A stretch of 64,000 nt of DNA. Origin: Roseiarcus sp963696665 (GTDB lineage Bacteria; Pseudomonadota; Alphaproteobacteria; Rhizobiales; Beijerinckiaceae). Position 1 is the stretch's first letter, and every line of letters begins with the position of its first letter. The stretch covers positions 186,001 through 250,000 of the forward strand of contig CAVOLE010000028.1 in the NCBI GenBank assembly GCA_963696665.1, given 5' to 3'. The notes under the pieces are model-generated. The model was not told where the DNA came from and ran no database searches. It was given only the letters and a program-made list of their open reading frames with translations. This document shows, piece after piece, positions 10,243 to 19,207 of this stretch. The translations under genes and the position numbers were made by a program.

Positions 10243-10911
10243 ATGCGCAAAACGTTGTTGGTGACGACCGGATTGGCCTGGCTAGGGCTGACTGGAGCAG
10301 CAGGCGCCGTGACGGTGACGCTGACCCCAGGGCCAGCAGATCCACAGTACTTCGCTTCGCTTCCCGCAGGCGAGAGCGACTTCACATTGGGCGACGTCAC
10401 CTGGTCACTCGTGTCCGGAAGCGCCTCCACCGAGAAGGGAAGTGTGGCTGGCCAATACGCCGCTCCTTTGGGAATGGGCACGAGCACAACGACGGGCACG
10501 ACCTATATGTCCGTCCAAAACGGCGGCACCGAGCAGGCGACCTGGGCCACGCCTCAAACCAGCCTCAGTATCTATTGGGGCTCGATCGACGCCATGAATG
10601 TCGACGGTATCCTCAATCAAGTGTCGATCACTATCGATAGCTACACGCTGACGGGCACCGATTTGATGGCGCTCGGAGCGACTGGAAACGGCGATCAGGG
10701 GTCACCCGCGGACAACGAGTGGGTTACCATCACTGGTCTTGGTTCGTTTACGACGGTTGACTTCCACGACGCTGGCAAGAATGCATTCGAGTTCAGCCTC
10801 GGCTCTGGGGTTCCGGAGCCGTCGACCTGGGCGATGATGGCGATCGGCTTTGCTGGCCTGGGCTATGCGGCGTTCCGTCGGAACTCAAAGGTTCGTGCGC
10901 TGGCGGTCTGA
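10243..10911 (+). CDS. PEP-CTERM sorting domain protein
   Basis: A 222-residue exported protein. It has a signal peptide (MRKTLLVTTGLAWLGLTGAAGA), a Thr/Gly/Ser-rich beta-type middle, and a C-terminal PEP-CTERM signal from about residue 190: VPEPSTWAMM, a hydrophobic helix and a basic end (FRRNSK). Such signals are recognised by exosortase, and the carrier proteins are usually linked to exopolysaccharide or biofilm matrix. No exosortase gene is in the window. A strong hairpin terminator follows the stop codon, so it is probably monocistronic. The sorting signal is certain; the function of the middle region is not known. Confidence 0.85.
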   Translation: MRKTLLVTTGLAWLGLTGAAGAVTVTLTPGPADPQYFASLPAGESDFTLGDVTWSLVSGSASTEKGSVAGQYAAPLGMGTSTTTGTTYMSVQNGGTEQATWATPQTSLSIYWGSIDAMNVDGILNQVSITIDSYTLTGTDLMALGATGNGDQGSPADNEWVTITGLGSFTTVDFHDAGKNAFEFSLGSGVPEPSTWAMMAIGFAGLGYAAFRRNSKVRALAV

Positions 10912-10935
10912 CCGTTTCAGTCTCGTGTCGTATGC

Positions 10936-10967
10936 AAAGGGCTGCCGCGAGGCGGCCCTTTCTTCTT
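10936..10967 (+). terminator. rho-independent terminator of the PEP-CTERM gene
   Basis: An 11-bp stem (AAAGGGCTGCC / GGCGGCCCTTT, one G-U pair) closed by a GCGA tetraloop, followed by a pyrimidine-rich run, 24 bases after the stop codon. A second short hairpin (CCCCGGC-TTGT-GCCGGGG) follows at 10970-10987. Confidence 0.75.
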
Positions 10968-11327
10968 TCCCCCGGCTTGTGCCGGGGCCGGCTCTCACGA
11001 TTTGACCTCTCCCACTTCTCGGGAGGAACTGGGCTTTGAGTTTATCCGCCGTTCTCAGCGTCGGCCTCCAATGGAGTTTCCCGCCAAAGCGGTCGATCCC
11101 ATAGACCGAGCGAGGGGATCGTAGGCATTCGGCTCTCGCGCCTTAATCGTCCTCCCGTACGAGCTTAACAAAGGACCAACGAAGGCGGTCGTTCTCATGA
11201 ACGATGGTTCGGCTCCGGAGCTTCGCCGCTTATTTGCGCTGGCGAAGCGCTACACATTTTTTATCAGTAGATTGTCAAATGCTTCGACTGGTCGCGCCCG
11301 CCTCGCATTTTTGCACTGCACCCTTGA

Positions 11328-11360
11328 ATAAGCCTGCTCACTATATTATAAGCATGCTCA
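11328..11360 (+). promoter_or_regulatory. candidate autoregulatory site: 13-bp direct repeats 20 bp apart
   Basis: ATAAGCCTGCTCA and ATAAGCATGCTCA occur with starts exactly 20 bp (two helical turns) apart, immediately upstream of and overlapping the marR start. An AT-rich CTATATTATA lies between them and could be the -10 region, with TTGAAT at 11324 as a poor -35. The geometry suits a regulator binding one face of the DNA over its own promoter. The MarR protein encoded here is the obvious candidate, but this is inference. Confidence 0.4.
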
Positions 11361-11836
11361 TGTTATCACTTGCTCACAAATGGGCCATATCCCCTGCCCG
11401 CGAGTTGGGTTTCGCCCTCCACGACGTCGCCCGGCTTCTCAGGACTTATTCCGATCAGCGCGCCCGCGAACTCGGCACGACCCGGGCGCAATGGGCGGTG
11501 CTGTCGCGCCTGCAACGGTGCGAGGGCGCCAAGCAGAACGAATTGGCCGAGGCGCTGGACCTCGCGCCGATCACGCTTGGACGGCTGATCGACAAACTGA
11601 CCGCCGCCGGCCTCGTCGAGCGGCGCGACGATGCGACCGACCGGCGGGCAAACCGTCTCTACCTCACTGAAAAAGCCGCGCCGGCGTTGAAGGAACTTGG
11701 GGCGCTCGCGGAGGACTTGATGGGCCGCGCGCTGGCGGGCGTCGACGAACCGACGATCCACGCCATGCACGACGGCCTCATGACCATGAAGGCCAATATC
11801 AAGAACGAATTGATTGCTGGAGCCGAATCCAAGTGA
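11354..11836 (+). CDS. MarR-family transcriptional regulator
   Basis: A 160-residue winged-helix regulator. The core runs from ALHDVARLLRTYSDQRARELG through the recognition helix region (NELAEALDLAPITLGRLIDKLTAAGLVERR) to the wing (DDATDRRANRLYLTEKA), then a C-terminal dimerisation helix. The frame extends upstream; the ATG was chosen because homologues begin near this point and the bases before it look like promoter DNA. No Shine-Dalgarno is visible, so the mRNA may be nearly leaderless. Its last bases overlap the GTG start of the EmrA-like gene (GTGA). It is therefore likely the ligand-responsive repressor of the efflux operon it heads. Confidence 0.88.
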   Translation: MLMLSLAHKWAISPARELGFALHDVARLLRTYSDQRARELGTTRAQWAVLSRLQRCEGAKQNELAEALDLAPITLGRLIDKLTAAGLVERRDDATDRRANRLYLTEKAAPALKELGALAEDLMGRALAGVDEPTIHAMHDGLMTMKANIKNELIAGAESK

Positions 11837-13194
11837 CCCAACCCAAGCCAGCGTCCGCGCGCGATTCCGCGCAGGAGGACACTCCGCCTGCCTCGCCCCC
11901 AGCGGGGCAGCCTCTGCCTTTCACGCCGGCGAAGGGAGCCGCCCCGCAGTCGCCCGGACGCGAGCCCGCGCAAACGCCGTCGGGGCCGCAGCCCTCACAG
12001 ACCATTCAGTTCACGCCGGCGCGAACCCCCGCGCCCGGCCCGCAAACCCCGCCGCCCGCGCCGCCGCCAGCGGCGCAGACGCCGATCGTCGTCAAGCCGA
12101 AGCGGCGCGTCAGCCGGTTCGTCATGCTCGTCGTCATTCCTCTTATCGCGCTCGCGCTCGGCTTCACCTGGTGGTTGAGCAGCGGCCGCTACGTCTCGAC
12201 CGATAACGCCTATGTCGGCGCCGACAAGTCGCTCATCACGCCGCAGGTGACGGGCGCGATCGTCGCTGTGCATGTGGTCGAGGGGCAGAAGGTCAAGGTC
12301 GGCGATCCGCTGTTCGACCTTGATCCCAAGCCCTATGAGATCGCCCTCGCCCTCGCCAAGGGCAAGCTCGAAGCGTCCAAGATCGAATTCGCCAATCTGC
12401 AATCCTCGTTTTCCAGCAACATCGACCAGATCAAAATGGGCGAGGATGCGGTGAAGGTCCGCCAAGCCGATTTCGATCGCAAGAACGAGCTTGCTATTTC
12501 GCGCTCGGGCACGACCGCCGATCGCGACACCTCGATGGCCAACCTGATCCAGGCCAAGCAGATCCTCGAATTCGTCAAATGGCAGCAAGCGACGGTGAAG
12601 GTGAAGCTCGGCGGCGGTCCGAACACGACCATCGACCAGTTCCCCGACTATATGCAGGCGCAAGCCGCAGTCGACGACGCGGAGCGCAATTTGCGCAACA
12701 CCAAGGTGCTCGCGCCGATCGACGGCGTCGCGACGCAGGTGCCTGAGATCGAGCTCGGACGCGTGGCGGCGGCTGGGCAGCCCGTATTCGCGGTCGTCGC
12801 CAATACGGGCCTCTGGGTCGACGCCAATCCGAAGGAATCGGACTTGACTTACGTCCATGTCGGCTTGCCCGCGACGGTGAGCGTCGACACGTTCCCGGGG
12901 CGGGAATGGAAAGGCGCGGTCTGCTCGATCGCGCCGGGCACGGGCGCCCAGTTCGCGATCCTGCCGCCGCAGAACGCGAGCGGCAACTGGGTCAAGGTCG
13001 TCCAGCGCGTGCCGCTCCGGTTCTGCTTCGACCCGAAGGAGGACACGACGGGCTTACGAGCAGGCATGAGCGCCTATGTGACCGTCGACACGGGCCGGAT
13101 TCGCACGCTCGCCGGCACGCTTGAGGGCTTGAAGCAGTGGGTGGTCGGCTACGTCGACACGCTCTTAGGCGCACGCACCGCCGTCATTCGATGA
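11833..13194 (+). CDS. HlyD/EmrA-family membrane fusion protein
   Basis: The periplasmic adaptor of an EmrAB-type efflux pump, 453 residues. An unusually long Pro/Ala/Gln-rich cytoplasmic N terminus (about residues 1-92) contains a repeated PFTPAK/QFTPAR motif. Then come one transmembrane helix (about 97-118), the start of the barrel-sandwich domain (YVSTDNAYVGADKSLITPQVTG), the lipoyl-like half-motif GQKVKVGDPLFDLDP, a coiled-coil hairpin, and the C-terminal beta barrel ending near RTAVIR. The start GTG overlaps the marR stop and its own stop overlaps the next ATG, so all three genes are translationally coupled. The substrate is unknown. Confidence 0.9.
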   Translation: MTQPKPASARDSAQEDTPPASPPAGQPLPFTPAKGAAPQSPGREPAQTPSGPQPSQTIQFTPARTPAPGPQTPPPAPPPAAQTPIVVKPKRRVSRFVMLVVIPLIALALGFTWWLSSGRYVSTDNAYVGADKSLITPQVTGAIVAVHVVEGQKVKVGDPLFDLDPKPYEIALALAKGKLEASKIEFANLQSSFSSNIDQIKMGEDAVKVRQADFDRKNELAISRSGTTADRDTSMANLIQAKQILEFVKWQQATVKVKLGGGPNTTIDQFPDYMQAQAAVDDAERNLRNTKVLAPIDGVATQVPEIELGRVAAAGQPVFAVVANTGLWVDANPKESDLTYVHVGLPATVSVDTFPGREWKGAVCSIAPGTGAQFAILPPQNASGNWVKVVQRVPLRFCFDPKEDTTGLRAGMSAYVTVDTGRIRTLAGTLEGLKQWVVGYVDTLLGARTAVIR

Positions 13195-14759
13195 ACGCGC
13201 AAGCGCACGCACCGCCGCTCTACGAGACGATCTCGCCGACGCTCAAGTGGCTGCTCACTGTCTGCATCATGATGGCGACCATCATGCAGGCGCTAGACAC
13301 CACGATCGCCAACGTCGCCCTGCCCTATATGCAGGGGTCGCTGGCGACGACGCAGGATCAGATCAACTGGGTGTTGACCTCCTATATCGTCGCCGCCGCG
13401 ATCATGACCTCGCCGCTCGGCTGGATGGCGACGCGCTTCGGCCGCAAGAAGCTGTTCATCGTGTGCACGGCCGGGTTCACCGTCGCCTCGATGCTCTGCG
13501 GCGTCGCGCTGTCGATCGAGCAGATGGTCGCCTACCGGCTGCTGCAGGGCGTGTTTGGCGCGGCGCTTGTGCCCTTGAGCCAGGCGGTGATGCTCGACAT
13601 CTTCCCGCCCGCCAAGCGCGGCTCGGCCATGGCGATCTGGGGCATGGGCGTCATGCTCGGACCGATCATGGGCCCGACGCTCGGCGGTTGGCTCACCAAC
13701 TCGTATTCCTGGCGATGGGTGTTCTTCGTCAATCTGCCGTTTGGCATTCTCACCACTGCGGGCCTTTCGGTTTTCATGAGCGAGACGCCGACGCGGCGAG
13801 ACGTGCCGTTCTCCTGGTTCGGCTTCTTGAGCCTGTCGCTCGGCATCGGCTCTTTGCAAATGATGCTCGATCGTGGCGAGCAGCTCGGCTGGTTCGAAGC
13901 GCCCGAGATCTGGATCGAGATGATCCTCGCGATCGTCGGGTTCTATTTCTTCCTCGCCGACTGCCTGACATCCGAGCGGCCGTTCATCAGCGTCCGCATC
14001 TTCAAGGACTGGAACTTTTCCATCGCGCTCGTCTTCATGTTCCTGGTCGGCATCATGCTGCTCGCGAGCATGGCGCTGGTGACGCCATTCATCCAGAACC
14101 TGCTCGGCTACCCGGTGCTCTCGAGCGGCTTTCTGCTCGGGACGCGCGGCATTGGCACGTTTGTCGGCATGTTCCTGGTCGGCAGGATGAGCGGCAAGGT
14201 CGATCCTCGGATCATGATCCTCATCGGCCTCGTGCTCGCGTCCTCATCGCTCTATCTCATGGTCGGCTGGACGCTCGATGTGCCAGCGAACACAATCGTC
14301 ATCAACTCGATCGCTCAAGGGCTCGGCCTCGGCTTCATCTTCGTGCCCCTCAACACGATCGCCTTTGCAAGCCTGCCGGGTGAACTGCGCACCGAGGGCG
14401 CCGCGCTTTGGACGCTGATCCGCAACATCGGCTCGTCGGTCGGCATCTCGGTCGTCATCGCCAAGCTCACCAGCATGACGACCATGTTCCACAGCCAGCT
14501 CGTCGAGCACGCGACGCCGTTCAACGACGCGCTTCGAATGCCGAACGCCTCGCTGGTCTGGGGCCACGGCCTTCCGAGCATGGCGATGCTCGAAGGAATC
14601 ATCACCCAGCAAGCGGCGATGATGGCCTATTCGAACGATTTCCTGTTCATGACCTTCATTGCCCTCTGCGCCTTCCCGCTGCTTGCGCTCATCCGCTCGA
14701 CAAAGTCTGCGGCGCCGGTTTCGCGCGAAGAAGCGGCCGCGCACGCGGTGATGGATTAG
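13191..14759 (+). CDS. DHA2-family MFS efflux transporter (EmrB-like)
   Basis: A 522-residue, 14-helix proton antiporter. Landmarks are MQALDTTIANVALPYMQG in helix 1, GWMATRFGRKKLF between helices 2 and 3, LLQGVFGAALVPLSQA with the motif-C style Gly-rich helix GMGVMLGPIMGPTLGGWL, and RNIGSSVGISVV near the end. The ATG overlaps the adaptor gene's stop (ATGA). With the MarR and EmrA-like genes it forms a complete regulated tripartite export operon; an outer-membrane channel is not encoded here. The stop codon overlaps the stop of the convergent hydrolase gene by four bases. Confidence 0.93.
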   Translation: MNAQAHAPPLYETISPTLKWLLTVCIMMATIMQALDTTIANVALPYMQGSLATTQDQINWVLTSYIVAAAIMTSPLGWMATRFGRKKLFIVCTAGFTVASMLCGVALSIEQMVAYRLLQGVFGAALVPLSQAVMLDIFPPAKRGSAMAIWGMGVMLGPIMGPTLGGWLTNSYSWRWVFFVNLPFGILTTAGLSVFMSETPTRRDVPFSWFGFLSLSLGIGSLQMMLDRGEQLGWFEAPEIWIEMILAIVGFYFFLADCLTSERPFISVRIFKDWNFSIALVFMFLVGIMLLASMALVTPFIQNLLGYPVLSSGFLLGTRGIGTFVGMFLVGRMSGKVDPRIMILIGLVLASSSLYLMVGWTLDVPANTIVINSIAQGLGLGFIFVPLNTIAFASLPGELRTEGAALWTLIRNIGSSVGISVVIAKLTSMTTMFHSQLVEHATPFNDALRMPNASLVWGHGLPSMAMLEGIITQQAAMMAYSNDFLFMTFIALCAFPLLALIRSTKSAAPVSREEAAAHAVMD

Positions 14760-15601
14760 CTCCCTCGCGGCGGCCCCCCATAGCGGGGAGAGGGAACACG
14801 CTCGGCGAGCCGCCGCCTCGCCTCAGGATCGTGGGCGGGCAGATAAACCGTCGGCCGCGCCCCGGCGAACGCTCGGATGGCGGCAAGCGTCCCCGCCGCG
14901 TGGTTCTCGTTGTCGCTGACGCCGTCGATCGTCCCGTTGAGCATCGCCCCCTCGTTGTAGGACGCGTCGCCGGCGATGAGGACGCTCTTATCGCCGTCCT
15001 CGACGATGACCGACAAATGGTCGCGCGTGTGGCCGGGCGTCGCGACGGCGACGATCGCGCCGTCGCGGGTCAGGCGCTTCGATCGGGGAAACGGTCCGTA
15101 GGGACCGTCATCGAGAACGAGAGGCTTCGGATCGAACGCCTTGGGCCAGCGCTGCGGCAGATAGCCGCGCAACTGTCCAAGGGCCACGGCGGCGCGGGCA
15201 AGTTCGCCAGGGCTGACGAAGATTTCGCTCGTCGGGAAATGGCCCAAACCGCCATCGTGATCGATGTGCAGGTGGGTCAGCACAACGCGCGTGACGTCGG
15301 CTGGGCCAATGCGCAGCGCCTTGAGCTGAGGGCCGGCTTCCTGTTCCGGCTCGATGTCGAAGCGGACGCAGAAGCGAAAATAGGGATGCCAGCGCGGCAG
15401 GCGTTTCACACCGGCTGACACACCCGTATCGATGAGGATGACCCCGTCCCGATGCTCGATCGCGTAGGCGTTGACCGGCAGCCAGTCCGACCATGTCGCG
15501 TCGAAGAGCGGCGCGATGCGACGTGCGAGTCCATGCCCCCGGCCGACGATCTGGCTCGCCTTGGTTTGAACCCGGCCGGTCTCGATGACGTGGACGCGCA
15601 T
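14756..15601 (-). CDS. metallo-beta-lactamase-fold hydrolase (AHL-lactonase-like)
   Basis: A 281-residue MBL-fold enzyme. The zinc motif HLHIDHDGG gives His110, His112, Asp114 and His115; other ligands lie in TPGHTRDH, AGDASYNEG and PAHDPEA. Gene order and size fit the AttM/AiiA-like N-acyl homoserine lactonase branch, but quorum-quenching activity cannot be inferred from the fold alone, and general lactone hydrolysis is equally possible. It shares four bases of overlapping stop codon with the efflux gene on the other strand and is followed upstream by the DUF4260 gene on the same strand, 15 bases away, suggesting a two-gene unit. Confidence 0.82.
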   Translation of the reverse strand: MRVHVIETGRVQTKASQIVGRGHGLARRIAPLFDATWSDWLPVNAYAIEHRDGVILIDTGVSAGVKRLPRWHPYFRFCVRFDIEPEQEAGPQLKALRIGPADVTRVVLTHLHIDHDGGLGHFPTSEIFVSPGELARAAVALGQLRGYLPQRWPKAFDPKPLVLDDGPYGPFPRSKRLTRDGAIVAVATPGHTRDHLSVIVEDGDKSVLIAGDASYNEGAMLNGTIDGVSDNENHAAGTLAAIRAFAGARPTVYLPAHDPEARRRLAERVPSPRYGGPPRGS

Positions 15602-15616
15602 TTGCCGTCGCCTCCC

Positions 15617-16051
15617 TTAAGCGCGACCGGTTCGGCCAAGATGCGTGTCGCCGAAGCCGCTCGCATATTTCAAGCCGTAGCCGAGCGACCGGTCGAAGCC
15701 GATGTGGGCGATCAAGATCAGCGCCAGCGCCAAGGCCACAGGCGAGCCGAGCGCAAAACCTGCAAGCGCAATCGGCAGCGCCAGCGCATAGGTATGGACG
15801 AGATTGTAGGCGAGCGCCCCCGCCCTTGGCCCGGCGAGATAGGCGAGCATCGAAAGATCGGGCGCAAGGAACAGAATGACAAATGCGAGCCACGAGAAGC
15901 CGGCGTGGGCGTAAAGCGCAATCGCCACGGCGAAGACGGCCGCGCCTTCGAGGCGCAGAACGCTCCTCACCCCGCCTGACGCCGACCAGCCGGCGGCGCG
16001 CGCGGGAGGCGGCGCGTTGGCATGGGCGAAGCGGGCGAGGATCGCGGTCAT
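15617..16051 (-). CDS. DUF4260 integral membrane protein
   Basis: A 144-residue hydrophobic protein with about four membrane helices. It has the family segments APDLSMLAYLAGPRAGA and YNLVHTYALALP, followed by AHIGFDRSLGYGLKYASGFGDTHLG. These match DUF4260, a small membrane family of unknown function in alphaproteobacteria. The ATG was chosen because it is the first that gives the family length. It is upstream of, and probably co-transcribed with, the MBL-fold hydrolase, and divergent from a LysR gene that may control both. Confidence 0.82.
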   Translation of the reverse strand: MTAILARFAHANAPPPARAAGWSASGGVRSVLRLEGAAVFAVAIALYAHAGFSWLAFVILFLAPDLSMLAYLAGPRAGALAYNLVHTYALALPIALAGFALGSPVALALALILIAHIGFDRSLGYGLKYASGFGDTHLGRTGRA

Positions 16052-16163
16052 CGGGGCCTCTTTTGGCGAGTGCGTGGTGGCGCAACCGCTTTGGCCTTCT
16101 CGATACTTCGTCGCTGACTTCTGCGGAATTGCATATTTATCTTGATCAGTTATACATTTTCGT
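16052..16163. promoter_or_regulatory. divergent promoter region DUF4260 / LysR
   Basis: A 112-bp spacer that turns sharply AT-rich at its LysR end (GCATATTTATCTTGATCAGT) and contains the palindrome CTTGATCAG. LysR regulators commonly bind in such divergent gaps and control both sides. The presence of a site is inferred from position and symmetry only. Confidence 0.4.
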
Positions 16164-17081
16164 ATGATCCGCCGCGAGCCCGACTGGGACGAACTGCGCA
16201 CCTTCCTCGAAGTCGCACGCGACTTGAGCTTGAGCTCCGCCGCGCGCCGGCTGGGCCTTACGCAGCCGACGGTCGGGCGCCACATCGACGGGCTCGAAGA
16301 GGCGCTCGGGGCCACGCTGTTCACGCGCTCGCCGCGCGGACTCAGCGCCACCGCGGCCGCGAATGCGCTTGTCCCGCACGCGGAAGCCATGGCGGTCGCG
16401 GCGGCGGCGCTCGCGCGCTCCGCCTCTTCGGCGGCGGCGATTGATCGCGGAATCGTGCGCGTCACCGCGAGCGAAATCATGGGCTCGGAGGCGCTGCCGC
16501 CGATCTTCGCCGGCTTTCGCGCCCGCAATCCGGGCATCGCCATCGAGCTCGCGGTCACCAACCGCAACCAGGATCTCGCGCGCGGCGACGCCGACATCGC
16601 CGTGCGCATGGTCCGCCCGACCCAGAGCGGCCTCGTCGCACGCCGCATCGGCTCGACGCGCATTCGGCTTTATGCGCATCGCGATTATCTGGCGCGGTTC
16701 GGCGAGCCGCGTTCGTTCGCCGATCTCAAGCATCATTGCCTGATTGGCTTCGACCGCGACAATCAGACGTTTCGCTCCGCAGGGGCGTTGGCGAAAACGC
16801 TCACCCGCGAGGACTTCGGCTTTCGCTGCGACAGCGACGTCGCCCAGCTCGCGGCGCTGCGGGCCGGAGTCGGCGTCGGCGGCTGCCAGGACGCCATCGC
16901 GCGGCGCACGCCCGAACTCGTCCCGGTGCTGCCGAACGCCTTCCAGTTCACGCTCGAAGTGTGGCTGGCCATGCACCGCGATTTGAAGACGGCGCCGCGG
17001 GTGCGGCTCCTTTTCGACTGGCTCGCCTCCGGGCTTAAGGATTACGTCAAGGGACGCCCGGCCGGAGAGCGAAAGCGTTGA
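16164..17081 (+). CDS. LysR-family transcriptional regulator
   Basis: A 305-residue LTTR. The N-terminal winged HTH covers about residues 1-65 (DELRTFLEVARDLSLSSAAR, then LGLTQPTVGRHIDGLEEALG), followed by a linker helix and a periplasmic-binding-like effector domain (about 93-295) with IVRVTASEIMGSEALPPI and ARGDADIAVRMVRPTQSGL. It is transcribed divergently from DUF4260 and the MBL hydrolase, the classical arrangement for control of an adjacent catabolic or detoxifying unit. The effector is unknown. Confidence 0.92.
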   Translation: MIRREPDWDELRTFLEVARDLSLSSAARRLGLTQPTVGRHIDGLEEALGATLFTRSPRGLSATAAANALVPHAEAMAVAAAALARSASSAAAIDRGIVRVTASEIMGSEALPPIFAGFRARNPGIAIELAVTNRNQDLARGDADIAVRMVRPTQSGLVARRIGSTRIRLYAHRDYLARFGEPRSFADLKHHCLIGFDRDNQTFRSAGALAKTLTREDFGFRCDSDVAQLAALRAGVGVGGCQDAIARRTPELVPVLPNAFQFTLEVWLAMHRDLKTAPRVRLLFDWLASGLKDYVKGRPAGERKR

Positions 17082-17315
17082 CCGGCGCGCTGGCGGTTTC
17101 AAGCGCTACACGGGAAATATGAGGATTGGCGATCGCCAGATCCCCGTGCGAGAAGGAGGCGAACGACTGGCGAAGCTTCGTCGTTGTTCTCAAAGAAGAA
17201 TTCCATGGCGGATACCGACTGGCGCCCATACAACTCAGCTGTAAGGATTGCCGACCAATCCGGGGCCAGTCATGGCAAGGCTCCGGCGTAAGATGCGCTA
17301 CACATCGGAGAAGCG

Positions 17316-18955
17316 ATGCAGATCGATCTCGTTCCAGACAGCAGTATTGCCTCGGCGCCGGCGGGGCTCACCGCCGCGGTTGAGGCTGCCGCAGCCATTT
17401 ACGAACAGGATTTTCCAGGCAACTACACTATCAATATCAGCTACGGCTGGGGGACGTTTGATAGTACGCCGTCGAATGAGCTGACCAACCCCAATAGCGG
17501 CGTCTACTCGCTCGGGGGCGGCACCTCTACACCCGTAAGCTATTCCCAGCTCAAAGGCTGGCTGACCGCCAACGCGGATTCGAGCCCGCAGATTTCCGCG
17601 GATGCGACGTTACCGGCAAGCAGCGCTTCTTTTCCTGGCGAGGCCAATACTTTCTTCGTCAGCTACGCGGAGGAGATAGCGCTCGGGGTCTTTACCGGAA
17701 ATAGCAGCGTACTTGACGGTTCAATCGGATTCAATATCGGGGACGCAAGCTCGTCCCAGGATTGGGAGCCATCGGCTCTGACCGAGATCGCCCATGCCCT
17801 GGGCTGGGATGGTATCGCCCAAGGCGGATCCTTTCCCGACGTCGCGGATCTGTTTCGCTATTCGTCGCCCGGACAATACGGGTGGACGTCCGGGCAGTCC
17901 GCCTATTTCTCTATAGACGGCGGCAACACGGACTTGGCTAATTTCGCTACCTCCTTCGATCAAACTCTGTTCACTGATCTGCCTGCTGACGATCCCTTAA
18001 GACTGCCGTTCACCAGCGCCGCAACAACCTTGACGAGCTTTGATATTGAAGCGTTGAGCGTCATTGGGTTTGGAACGACCAATGTCGCCTCACCGCCGCC
18101 GCCCGACATCCTCTTTCAGAACACGAACGGCGAGATTGCGATCTGGGAAATGAACGGGACCAACATCGTCGGCAGTGGAGTGGTGGGCCCCAACCCTGGG
18201 CCGAGTTGGAAAGCCATCGGAACGGGCGACTTCAACGACGACGGCCGTTCCGACATCCTCTTCCAGAACACCAGCGGTCAGGTTGCGATCTGGGAAATGA
18301 ACGGAACGAACGTCACCGGCAGTGGCGCGGTCGGCCCCAATCCCGGGCCGAGCTGGGCGAGCTCGGAACGGGCGACTTCAACGACGATGGCCATTCCGAC
18401 ATCCTTTTGCAGAACACCGGCGGTCAGGTTGCGATCTGGGAATTGAACGGGACGAACGTCATCGGCAGCGCAGTGGTGGGCCCCAATCCTGGGCCTGGCT
18501 GGAATGTGGTTGGAACCGGCGACTTCAACGACGACGGCCATTCCGACATCCTCTTCCAGAACACCAGCGGTCAGGTCGCGATCTGGGAAATGAACGGGAC
18601 GAACGTCATCGGCAGCGCAGTGGTGGGCCCCAATCCCGGAGCCGGTTGGAGCGCGGTCGGAACCGGCGACTTCAACGGCGACGGCCATTCCGACATCCTC
18701 TTCCAGAACACCAGCGGTCAGGTTGCGATCTGGGAAATGAACGGGACCAACGTCATCGGCAGCGGAGTGGTGGGCCCCAATCCTGGGCCGAGTTGGAGCG
18801 CGGTCGGAACCGGCGACTACAACAATGACGGCCATTCCGACATCCTCTTCCAGAACACCAGCGGTCAGGTCGCGATCTGGGAAATGAACGGGACGAACGT
18901 TATCGCCAGTGGAGTGGTGGGCCCCAATCCTGGGACGAGCTGGAAGGTGGTTTGA
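17316..18955 (+). CDS. NF038122-like exoprotein with C-terminal FG-GAP/VCBS repeats; one frame break
   Basis: The N-terminal region (about residues 1-255) resembles the NF038122 metalloprotease family: SSIASAPAGLTAAVEAAAAI, YTINISYGWGTF, PVSYSQLKGWL, and a conserved helix that here reads ALTEIAHALGW. The family's HEITE-type motif, or a classical HExxH, would need His where Thr stands, so catalysis is doubtful. The C terminus has six 49-residue repeats (DFNDDGHSDILFQNTSGQVA onward) with a DxNxDGxxD calcium loop. No signal peptide or C-terminal anchor is seen. The repeat phase drops from 147 to 146 bases near 18360, showing one missing base; corrected length is 546 residues. A GGAGAAG precedes the ATG. 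Confidence 0.7.
18107..18955 (+). repeat. 147-bp tandem repeat array 1 (FG-GAP units)
   Basis: Six coding repeats, the first and last incomplete. The core GACTTCAACGACGACGGCCA recurs at about 18228, 18374, 18521, 18668 and 18815 (the last with changes). All spacings are 147 except the first, which is 146 because of the missing base near 18360. Units are nearly identical at DNA level, including synonymous positions. Confidence 0.9.
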
Positions 18956-18990
18956 CGCAGCGTTGGCCTAGGCGGGCCGTGCGATCGTGA

Positions 18991-19083
18991 TCACAGGTCG
19001 GCAAGCCGCTCGACGGCATTGACGTGCTGATCGATTTTACCGCCGCGTCGACGACCGTCAGATCCGAGGTCGCGGTCGATTGA
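18991..19083 (+). pseudogene. possible short gene remnant (dapB-like?)
   Basis: A 30-codon open stretch with no start codon, ending in TGA, encodes GKPLDGIDVLIDFTAAST and a short tail. The pattern DVLIDFTxP/A-x-T resembles the start of the catalytic half of dihydrodipicolinate reductase. It lies between the two repeat-protein genes, where nothing else is coding. The match is short and could be chance. Confidence 0.2.
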
Positions 19084-19096
19084 CTAATCCACTTGG

Positions 19097-19116
19097 ATTT
19101 CGGTAAACACCGAAAT
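19097..19116. repeat. perfect 8-bp inverted repeat
   Basis: ATTTCGGT-AAAC-ACCGAAAT, a perfect hairpin about 90 bases upstream of the second repeat-protein gene and at the border of an AT-rich segment. It could be an operator or weak terminator; no T-run follows. Confidence 0.5.
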
Positions 19117-19207
19117 CGGCAGGGAAGCGCGAACGTGTCCGAATTGGGTCCAAAATAAGGGAATCAAGCCATTAATCTAATTTTTTTGCAGTGGAGGGGG
19201 AGAGAAA

